From Penium margaritaceum (taxonomy: Eukaryota > Streptophyta > Zygnematophyceae > Desmidiales > Peniaceae), in assembly GCA_023375785.1 (NCBI GenBank), contig SZWC01000809.1, positions 166,136 to 196,600 on the forward strand: DNA of 30,465 nt, written 5' to 3'. How positions within the stretch are numbered: the first letter of the stretch is position 1; each line of letters opens with the position of its first letter. Below, one piece after another: positions 21,108-30,465 of this stretch. Below the pieces are notes generated by a model that did no database searches, was not told the DNA's origin, and saw only the letters and a program-made list of their open reading frames with translations. Position numbers and translations under genes: made by a program.

Positions 21108-22241
21108 ATGGCGAGTCAGCAATCACCATCAATGGGGGCCTTCCCCGGCACTCCGCTCTCCTCCTTGCCCTCGGACTCCTCTACTGCTACTTCCGTCACC
21201 GTCCAAGGGGCAACAACACCCAACTCCGCCGAACCAGAGGACACCCACAAGAAACGGCCGAGCGTGGTATGGCAGGTGTTTGAATACATCCTGATCGATG
21301 GCGAGCCACGCGCGGCCTGCACCTTGTATGCAAGAAGGGCAGTCTGAAGAGCACACATGCCATGAATCAGAGCGCAACAAATGGCATGTAGAAGCACCTC
21401 ATGAAGGATCACAACGAGAGGTGGAAGCAGCTAAAGACGCAGGAGTCAGCACAGAAGCTGATGACCGCAACCGTCGCTGCCATAACAATGGCAAACATTG
21501 TGGATGGGTCCAACACTTTTGTGGCCAGGTCATGTATTGGTGTCAGCATTGTTTTGAATTGCAAGTACTTCCTGTGCCTGGAGTGAAAGCATGTGATTCA
21601 CAAGAATGTTTTCTTCTTGTCCATGGAGTCAAGATGGCCGAGGCCTGCTTTCTTGCACCGTAGTCCTATTGCTTCACTGCCTGACCGCATGGCCATCGCA
21701 CGCATCATTCAACTTAATGCAGCCGCCCTTTGCAAGTGCCTCATGATTTGTTTGCAAGAACACCTTTGGACAGCACGTAACATTTGCACCTTTGTCACAT
21801 GCAGCGCAAAGCGAGAGGCATCTTTGGACGCAGCATGTGCAGCCGCCAATGTGCAGTAGGCTTCATGTGGACACGCAATGTGGAATGTGGAATAGCACCC
21901 TGGACATGTGTACCAGGGTGGTGCACATCAGGGAAGTGCTTGAGCCATGGCTGACAACCAAGGCACCATAGCTGAAGTCGAGCGGCAACAGATGGGAGCT
22001 GCTGGGCCTGATGACCGCCATCCTGAACCCGTTCAAGGGGTTCACGGAGGACGTGAGCAGGCAACTATACCCAACACTCTGTCTGGTTATTCTGTTCTTC
22101 TCCATCATCCTGGCAAATATGCATTAGTGGCAGGTGAAGGTGGGTTTAGCGGAGAAGAAGACATAACTGTAAAAAGATTTTGATGTAACAAAACACCTCC
22201 TGGTGGATATGAAGCCCTGCTTCAAGGCAGTGGTGGACAAG

Positions 22242-22509
22242 GTGAGATGACATGATATATCTTGCATGTGGAGATTGTGCTGGTGCAGATTGTGCAGGTG
22301 TATACTGTGCAGGTGTAGATTGTATAGGTGTAGACACTGCAGTTGCAAATCGTGCAAGTGCATTCTTTGAAGGTGCAGATTGGGTAGGTGTAGATTGTGC
22401 AGGTGCAGATAGTACAGGTGCAGATTGTGTAGGTGCATATTGTGCAGGTGTAGATTGTGGAGGTGGAATTGTAACAATAATGATGCGTGGGTGGATGGTG
22501 TTGTTTTAG
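22242..22509 (+). other. Predicted intron in the hAT relic
   Basis: Donor GACAAG|GTGAGA and acceptor TTGTTTTAG|GTAGAG. Removing 268 bp joins the transposase frame in phase 0 (…VVDK with VEKYVRK…), leading into the DPRF motif. The protein pattern on both sides supports it better than the splice signals alone. Confidence 0.65.
22268..22466. repeat. 15-bp minisatellite inside the hAT intron
   Basis: About 13 imperfect units of GATTGTGCAGGTGTA. Because 15 is a multiple of three, both strands stay open (plus: repeated DCAGV; minus: repeated HNLHL), which mimics pentapeptide-repeat proteins. It lies wholly inside the predicted intron, so these frames are not taken as genes. Confidence 0.85.
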
Positions 22510-22739
22510 GTAGAGAAGTATGTTCGCAAGTTGACAGTACGACAGGTGATGGCGGCCGCAATCGACCCTCGCTTTCAGTTCCGCCACTTTGACAGAGTGC
22601 ACAAGTTGATGGGAATTTGAAACACAGTGGAGCTAGAGGTGAAGGTCATTGAGGACTTGAATCTGTACAACATGCAAGTACAAAAGCGCCAGCAGGCGGA
22701 AGGGGCAACAACCGCTCCAGATAAGATTTCCCATAGTTT

Positions 22740-25520
22740 TTGTGCTATGTTTTCAACAAGTTGTTGTGGTAACACCTCCTCCCTCGTTACAAGGGATGTC
22801 CCTATGACCAATGGACCAGGCATCTCTGAAAGAAATATCCAGATCTACACAACAATTCCCACATCAATTGGACATGATTTCTTTTGGAGGATTTGTTGGT
22901 ACCTCCCAACAGGATTGTTAGTACGTGCAATCCAGGATCCGAACATCATTCCTCTTGGTTCACAGCCACATGTTCATGACCAGCATAGGCCCACCATACA
23001 TCTTTCAACACATATGGATGGGTTGGTTGAGCTCAACCAAGCTCCACTAAGCCCATGCAACTTGCATAAAAGCTTGTTCTCGTGTTTGGGAGACACCAAG
23101 GTCTCGAGACAAGGTTGTTGAGCACACTTGTTCTCCACTTAAAAGAAATACACTCACCTTTTAAGGAACGGCATTCGTTATCTGGCACATGCAAACACCG
23201 TCACATTCTGACACTGGACATGACAATCCTCTGACCTAGATGATCGTGGTCTCAACCAGCCTCCCCTTGTTTACATCAAAACGGGGTGTTGTAGGCTGCC
23301 GCTTATGTCCCTCTCAAACGCATATCATCTTTAACTAGGTAGGCCAAGATAGCCGATCTCAACGATGGTGGATTGCATCTGCAAACAAAGTGTTCATGGT
23401 ATTGAATCCATCAAATGGATGTATCATGATCACAATCCCTGCGATACAAATCGGCACAACTCGGATGTGAAATCCATGTATTTATGATTAAACACTTCTA
23501 TATCACATCCTGAGGTCCGGGAATGACTAGTTCCAAAATCTCTCTAGTTTCATGCAGTTGCATCTTGAGGCTCCGTTCAGGAAACCGCAATGGATTGTCC
23601 TTCTTGCACAACGAAATTGTAATTTCCCTCTACATATATGAAAAGACATCCTTTTGTGAAAAATGTCTCGTAGGAAATGAATCTCAAGTGTATGTCTTAG
23701 GGCATGTTTTCCAAGACACAGCAATTCTTGTTGCTTCAATGTCTTCTATTGTGCACACTCGATTCTTCTACTCAGTGTTGTGTTTCCATTTGCCTTACTC
23801 GAGGAAATTTTAGGGGATATTTCCCTCATTGAGTGCATAAAATAAAAACCACCCTCGTAGATACCACCGCAACGAAATCCAAAAACATATTATGCTTGCA
23901 TTTGGCAATGAATGTCAATTGTACCATCCCCATAGCAAAGGGAGTGCAGTCACTAACCATGACCTTCCAGGTCAATAAAGTGTGGTTTGATTACACCGTT
24001 GTCACTATGATCTTTGTCAAAGATTGGTTTTTTAGATAGAATGCTAGCTTTTTTTAGCTCGTCAACGTAGCATAGATTGTGCTACACCATTCCTGTAGCA
24101 TGATCAAAAGGCATGTGCATGATAATTGAAGAGCATGATGTACACGACTGGTGTACCATATCATGGTGCCATCAAGTTCGAGACTTATTCAAATTGCCAA
24201 CAGAACATGATGAGGAATATTTTTCATCAAGGCCCGTTTTAAAGAGCCAATTCACATCAGCGTATTGGTCACTAGTTTTTCACAACGTTGACTATAAATC
24301 ATTGTGTGGTCGACTGAACCACCAAGGTATGGGTGCAAAGACGCTGTAAGACTTAAGCAATCAGCTTACATGTCGTCTCCACTGTCATTTTCTTTGGGTT
24401 AGAAAACGTAGACAGTGACGTGATCTCAACTATGTCATAGTTGGTTCGTGGAAATCTGTGAGATTGTTTTTGTACTCTGAAACTGTAGTAGTGGAGAAGG
24501 GATATCCTTTGTTTTCTATTGAAATGAAACGTTCATAGAACAATGGACAAATTCGTGTGTCTAACATTGGTTTTAAAACAATGCTGTCGATTTCATGACA
24601 TGTTCACTCATTGAGTGGTCATATACTGAAGATGTCGCCTTCAACATCTATTCGCTTTTTGCATTTGGTCAATCCCAACATACGGCCATGTATGACTTTT
24701 GTAGTCTTTGACCGCCACACTGTGGTGTCTCGGATTGTTGAGGACCCATGGAGGATCCCTTGCTTCTATCAGGCACATTCTTATTCCTGTCTTTTGGACA
24801 TGGTTGTTGTACAAACGTGTGTTTATTTCAATTGTTTGTACTGGCCAGGTTTAACAATGTACAAAGGCAACTCGCCGAGGGAGAAAGTGCCAATGGTTTG
24901 ACAATCGGATGCATATTCAAGAACTAGTCCTGTAATTGACATACCACGGTCCTATGTCCGCATTAACCATTTTGTCGTTCTCATGTGTGTAAGTCAATAC
25001 CTCTGAGTCTTTCATGCATACCGTGCCTTCTTGCATGTTTTCAACATCTACAAGCACGCACTACCATGAATACAACCTTTTTCAATCAATCTTATGGTGA
25101 TTACGTGGACTTGATGGACGTTCAATTTCTCATGGAGTAGCCTTTCTACCGATTATCCATATGCCCCATCATCAAATGATCACGTTTTCCATGAGATAAA
25201 CACCAAAATAGCAATGAATTCATTTTTTATGTAACAAAAGCCAAACACCCACCAAACGCCTTGTTTGGTCTTTCGGTGCTTTTACAGTTCCTCCGAGACA
25301 TCAACTTGCATCGCCAATTTGATCCAATATCGTAAAGCATTTATGATCACTTGTTGTTTCATCTTTCTTCAACTCAATCAATACACCATTTGTTATTGAA
25401 CAAGTTTATTGTGTGTTTCATGCATGTGATTCATACATGCCACATACCCAATTACACATGACCAAAGTACAATGGAATGATACACATACCTCGATCCATT
25501 TAAAAGAGGGTTATTCTTGG
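22740..25520. repeat. Unclassified repeat R, copy 2 (uninterrupted)
   Basis: About 2.8 kb collinear with copy 1 (8355-9460 plus 18073-19930), without the chromovirus insertion. It begins right after the hAT relic and ends near 25520, where similarity to copy 1 stops. No terminal repeats, RT, transposase or helicase motif was recognised. All frames are broken, and short open pieces on either strand are not convincing. Confidence 0.7.
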
Positions 25521-26699
25521 AATTGGGATCATGCTCATCGATTTCCTTCATGTCAGGCAAGTTTTGCATGTTTTAGAACCGTGTGCTGAACCCGCTTGGT
25601 TTTCCTGGCCTGTTTCAGCCATTGATACGGAGAAACATGTTCACCGTTCAAATTATCCAAGTTTAATTAATTCAGATGTTTATCAGCTATGGAGTTTTTG
25701 CACTTCTTTTGGAAGTATCTGTCCGCATTGCTATCAGTAGAGAAAACGTTGTTCACTTCAAATGGTAATCACTGTCGGCAACGACTGAGATTACTCTCTC
25801 TTTGTTACGCAGTTTGTATATAACCCTTGTCAATCACAAACAATCACTCCCACGTATGATTGTTTATAGACATACCTGTCTGTTCTCCCTTTACAAAATT
25901 TGACAATGTGATCATCCCAAATGTCCTCGAGACGTCTCTCAAACATCACATGCCATCTCCTTGGCACTTGAGATAATACCCTCGGCGCACTTATTGCTGT
26001 AACCACATCGTACATAGGTCATTTTGTACTAGTATCTAAAAGGTGTCTTATTTTGTTTTTTGCTTTTTTGGGGGTTTTCCCAAATTGGCATGCTTGTTTT
26101 GGTATTTATCCCTAATGTGACACCTGGCCTGTCTTATTATTTCCTCCATAGATGCATCGGTTTGTGTTCGACACCAATCTCCGACCAATGCCTCACTGAT
26201 AAAATCCAGCAATAGAATGTGGTTGGGAGCGACAGATTGCAATTGGAGGTGTCGCAACGTGATTGGAGGTGTCAAATGGGGGTTTTGGCAGAGTTGCATG
26301 CGCACCGGTGCATTCGCGTACGCAGCATTTGAACTTTTGAACTTCAAATGTCACGCTTCGATGGGAGCTGTCACAGCCAAAGTTGTGCCCCACACTAGGA
26401 AAACAAAAAAAAAATTGTCCTTGTGTGCAATGGTCTCCCGTAAACATGTCTTCGTGTCAAATACCCCTACCCCCACCTTGTTTTGTCTTCATACTTCTTA
26501 AAAAATGGCCCCACCTTTCAAATACTAGTACCGTAGGCATTTACTCAGTGGTGTACCACAAGAAAGGTAGTCATATCAAGAGGGTGCAATGGATGTCCAT
26601 ATCAATGATGAAATCGACACCTATGACATGTGCTACATCATCGACACTAACATGATGAGATTTTCCAGACGAGTTCATGTCCATAGCACTTTCGGCACT
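25521..26699. other. No gene or recognised repeat
   Basis: AT-moderate sequence. Minus-strand open stretches at 25830-26015 and 26048-26347 have ordinary-looking composition but match nothing I know and have no copy elsewhere in the window. Confidence 0.45.
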
Positions 26700-27240
26700 C
26701 GCACCAATTGTGTATTCGGCGCCCATGCAAGGAGTGCAAAGAGGCTTTTGTCAATGATAAAGTTGGTGTTTGTTACAAGAGTGCATTTAGCACTCGTGTC
26801 AATGCTTCATCTGACGTGCTCATCAATCCTACATTCAACACTACAGGTAATGGTGTGTTTGATACATGCATTTACACTATGATTGCATTTCCCATGTCGG
26901 TCGTATTCCAAGTACAACCGGCACTTGTCAACTTTGTGCAATCGCCCCTCATACAAGGATTTCCAACATTACATGTGTGTTGAGTGAAATTGGAACTCAT
27001 CCCATTGATTTTGAAATCCAAGCACACGTGACTTACCCGACATCCTTGGTGCGATTGGCATACATGTGGAAACAAATTTGGCATTTGTTATGTCAATGGA
27101 TCCCATAGATCATGATCAGTGCATTCAGCAATAGCTTCACTAATGCATTCAACATCCATGATTGAAATACAACTGGCACTTGTACTTCTGCCAGTACTCC
27201 TATTGGCACTGCCATCAATGATGTGGCTGATGTCTCTGTA
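26700..27240 (+). repeat. Degenerate 24-bp (eight-codon) tandem repeats, two blocks
   Basis: Block 1: units at 26783, 26807, 26831 and 26855 read AFSTRVNA, SSDVLINP, TFNTTGNG, VFDTCIYT, with weaker units before. Block 2: units at 27121, 27145, 27169, 27193 and 27217 read AFSNSFTN, AFNIHD*N, TTGTCTSA, STPIGTAI, NDVADVSV. The common pattern is A-F-[SN]-x4-N. The blocks are in different frames and have stops, so at best this is a relic of a repeat-rich protein. Confidence 0.4.
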
Positions 27241-28581
27241 ACCATGCAATCAACGCTTGATTTTTGCAATCCGCACGTTCTGCATCGTAGCGATAAGCAT
27301 ACAAGTTGATGAGTGGTCGCAATACGTCTGGTACTTCTACCTGTTTTCCTGTGATGTTGAATCAAAAGTTCATCTCGATGCACAACCCTGTTATGGTTTT
27401 GCAGCCTTGAGTACGTTGTAGTTGCCTTCTTTCACAAATTACGTTTTTACGAACATGTACAATATACGTTGAGTAATTTCACGGATTTTCAATGGTCACC
27501 CCTAGCATCGGTTTTCTGTTTTTTTTGCTTGACCATAAAGGTGAGAAGAAACGATAACTTTACGTGAGGTCCCTTGTTCGACCCCGCTTTTGACACAAAG
27601 TCTTGCCTGCGTTCTTCATGTCGCCACTGATTCCATAGCAGTTCGTCGTCAAGTGATAATCCTTATAATCGAAGCGCATTATGCTCGAATGCCTATTCTC
27701 CATCTGTTGATAGCAAATGTGGCAGCCATCTGCCATGGCAAGAAAACTTGTTGACTAGCATCGAGGCAAATATCCATGAATGAGATATTCAAAGAGTAGA
27801 AATATGACTACGGTGTCTGTACATTCATTGAACAAAACTCGGATTTGAACGAATAACAGGCAATCCAAATCAGCCACGAGCGAGTGAAGCCTTGCCGATA
27901 AACAAGTTCAGGTTATGAAGAATACATAATCAGATCCCAGTCATTGAAAACCCAAATGGACACAAGCATCCTTACATCAAATTTCAAAACTATATCTCCA
28001 AGCATTGACCAAACAATTATCCACCACAAAAGCTTCACGACGATGCGGGGTACCTGCATTCACTGTAAAAGGGATCGAGAGAAGGTGCACGATGTACATC
28101 ATGTTACGTTTCAGTTTATTAATGCCCACATCCTCTGGTTCACTCGGTGCTAGTTGTCCATCTCCATTTTCTCATTTTCAAGGCTGCTTTGATCATGTAT
28201 GGTTAATCACCCCTAGAGTATACATTCTTCATGCAGTGTACACGTCCAATGTATGCCTCAGGAAGTTTCATGGTACCTTCGTGGCAGTTACAACACAATT
28301 TGAATTTCAAAGATTTTTCATTGTTGTATGAGTGTGTTTGTATGCATGAAACGCACGAACGATCTAGGAAGGATAGAAGTTTTTAACACCAAATAAAAAA
28401 CCATGGATCAGTGTTTTCACAACTCCATCCACAGTTCAGTGAAGAAGACATCAATTTCTACGTAGACATTAAACGTGGTACTATTGAAATGAATAGACAC
28501 ACCTGTTTCTGGACAGGGAAGTCGGTGGAACGAAAGCCCACCCAAAATCACATTCCAGGGTTTTTGGTTTCTATTTTTGCA
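27241..28581. other. No gene or recognised repeat
   Basis: Only short frames on both strands; none resembles a known family. Nothing structural stood out by eye. Confidence 0.45.
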
Positions 28582-30065
28582 AATACACTTGTGTCTCTTT
28601 CAGCACGTGCACCGCATACACTCCCACATACAGTCCCCCAATACACTTTTGATGTTTGGGCGAAGGGGGGGGGGGGATTGGAGGATGGGTTCAACAGATA
28701 TCGAGAGACCCTACCCCCTCCCCAAAAGGTAAAAGTGTATCAGGCTCATGTGTGGTGCAGTGTACGAGGGGTGTCTGGAAACATGCGTAAGTGTATTGCG
28801 CTAAGAGATGTTTCATATACATAACATTTGCAAGTGTATTACATGTATTGGGCAGTGTATGAGAGGGGTGTGTAGAATAATACACAAGTGTATTACACTA
28901 AGAGATGTTTTGTAGAAATAACATTTGCGAATACACTTGTGTATTTCTTAGCACATGCACCACATACACTCCTAGATACACTCCTCTAATACACTTTTGG
29001 TGTTTGGGAGGGGAGGGGATGGTTTCGACGGATATCGAACGACCCTCCCCACCCCCCCCAAAGGTTAAAGTGTATCAGGCCCGTGTATTGGACAGTGTAT
29101 GAGAGGGGTGTATAGAAAAAACACGTGCATTATGCTAAGAGATGTTTTGTAGAAAGAGCACTTGCGAATACACTTGTGTATATTTCAGCCCTTGTACCAC
29201 ATACACTACCAGATACACTCCCCCAATACACTTTCGGTGTCTGGGAGGGGGGGGGAGAGGGATGGCCCCCCCCCCCCTCCAAAGAAAGGTAAAAGTGTAT
29301 TAAGCCAGTGGACAGTGTAATAGAGGGGTGTGTAGAAAATAACACAAGTATATTACTCTAAGAGATGTTTTGTAGAAGTAAAATTTGCAAATACACTTGT
29401 GTAGTTTTCAGCACGTGTACCACATACACTCCCACATACACTCCCCCTTCACACTTTTGGTGTTGGGGGAGGAGGGGGGTTGGAGGATGGGTTGCACGGA
29501 TATCGAGAGACCCCCCCCCCAAAGGCAAAAGTGCATCAGGCCAGTGTATTGGGCCGTGTTTGAGAGGGGTGTGTAGGAAAGAACACAAGTGTATTATGCT
29601 AAGAGATGTTTCATATAAACAACATTTACGAATACACTTGTGTGTTTTTCAGCACGTGCGTCACATGCACTCCCAGATACACTCCCCCAATACACTTCTA
29701 GTGTTTGGGGGGAGGAACGGGGGATGGGTTCGACAAGTATCGAGCGACCCTCCCCCTCCACCCCAAAAGGTAAAAGTATATCAGGCCCGTGTATTGGACA
29801 GTGTATGAGAAGGGTTTGTAGAAAACAACACAAGTGTATTACACTACGAGATGCTTTGTACAAATAACATCTGCAAATAAACTTGTGTATTTTTCAGCAC
29901 ATGTACCACATAAACTCCCCCAATACACTTTCGGTGTTGGGGGGAGGGGGGGCTTGTGGGGGATGGGTTCGACGGATATTGAGATACCCTCCCCCCATCC
30001 CCCCTCTCCCAAAAAGTAAATGTGTATTAGGCTAGTGAATTAGGAAGTGTATGAGAGGGGTGGGG
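28582..30065. repeat. Tandem array of about six foldback units, period about 225-245 bp
   Basis: Units: 28582-28797, 28930-29131, 29167-29354, 29390-29595, 29631-29840, 29876-30065 (last truncated), plus a 3' fragment at 28832-28894. Each starts near AATACACTTGTGT and most end near ACACAAGTGTATT, its complement. Inside, the arms pair imperfectly but extensively: GTGTATG against CATACAC, CAATACAC against GTGTATTG, ACACTTTT against AAAAGTGT, G runs against C runs. The centre usually contains GGATATCGAG. A conserved spacer of about 35 bp (AAGAGATGTTTTGTAGAA and ACATTTGCG) separates units. Reading frames through the array are by-products. Confidence 0.85.
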
Positions 30066-30142
30066 GGATTTTCATCTTGTACTACACAGACATTGACACG
30101 GTTGAGTGATAACAATCAACTGCCAACACTCTCACACATACC

Positions 30143-30148
30143 CTTTCT

Positions 30149-30220
<72 letters not shown>

Positions 30221-30247
30221 CTCTCCCTCTCTCTCTATCTCTCTTTC
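30143..30247. repeat. (CT)n microsatellite
   Basis: About 105 bp of almost pure CT, with a short interruption near 30218-30240. Confidence 0.97.

Positions 30248-30465
<218 letters not shown>

Larger units (their letters stand above)
21108..22735 (+). pseudogene. hAT-family DNA transposase, broken relic
   Basis: hAT transposases cut and paste DNA elements. The N-terminus (ATG 21108) leads to a BED zinc finger: RPSVVWQVFEY...GEPRAACTL, then KHLMKDH for the two histidines (21243-21412). About 2 extra bases near 21327 between the two cysteines shift the frame, and a TAG (about 21381) follows. The middle is poorly preserved and no catalytic acidic residues could be placed. From 21888 a clear hAT stretch begins: WNSTLDMCTRVVHIRE, then L.PFKGFTEDVSRQLYPTL, KHLLVDMKPCF, and after an intron VMAAAIDPRFQF. 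In-frame stops occur at 21969, 22125 and twice near 22157-22166, then TGA at about 22618. The C-terminal dimerisation region is not seen; repeat R copy 2 begins right after. Confidence 0.75.

Noticed and set aside
22124..22561. Minus-strand 145-codon frame of HNLHL-type repeats, and plus-strand DCAGV repeats
   Set aside because: Both come from a 15-bp minisatellite inside a predicted intron; no start context or homologue recognised.
28582..30065. CRISPR-like array of repeats and spacers
   Set aside because: The spacers are conserved, not unique; units are about 200 bp foldbacks, and the setting is eukaryotic.

Overview
This window looks like repeat-dense nuclear DNA of a plant (streptophyte). 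The evidence is two Ty3/gypsy elements of the chromovirus type with a primer-binding site resembling the initiator-tRNA-Met PBS common in plant elements, a hAT transposase relic with a GT-AG intron, a LINE relic, and a decay pattern rich in CAG-to-TAG and CGA-to-TGA changes, as expected from CHG and CG methylation. I cannot name the species. No intact host gene, rRNA or tRNA gene was recognised.

Layout. 1-4187 (minus): 5' part of chromovirus element A, cut by the window edge (LTR, PBS, leader, broken gag, start of pol). 4188-9460: older DNA with a fragment of an unclassified repeat family (R), a LINE 3' relic, a possible SINE, a (CA)n tract and the left half of a longer R copy. 9461-18067 (plus): full-length but dead element B (709-bp 5' LTR, PBS, leader with a long hairpin, gag, pol with protease-RT-RNaseH-integrase-chromodomain, polypurine tract, 688-bp 3' LTR), flanked by a 5-bp target duplication with one mismatch. 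B sits inside the R copy. A second R copy at 22740-25520 shows the site without the insertion. 18073-20240: right half of the interrupted R copy, with an exact 150-bp duplication around a single N that looks like an assembly join. 20245-22735: palindromes, a G17 run and the hAT relic, whose predicted phase-0 intron holds a 15-bp minisatellite. 25520-28580: mostly unrecognised, with a degenerate 24-bp (eight-codon) repeat. 28582-30065: tandem array of about six foldback units of 190-215 bp. 30143-30465: (CT)n then (CA)n to the window end.

The most notable signal is at the gag-pol junction of both chromovirus copies. Pol lies in the -1 frame relative to gag. Each copy has the in-phase heptamer G GGT TTT, a 5-6 nt spacer, and a 9-10 bp stem spanning the gag stop codon. 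The stop is TAA in one copy and TGA in the other. This fits a programmed -1 ribosomal frameshift controlling the Gag:Gag-Pol ratio. I inferred it from the sequence alone and it is untested.

Identity estimates, hairpins and homologies were read by eye. None comes from a database search or computed alignment.
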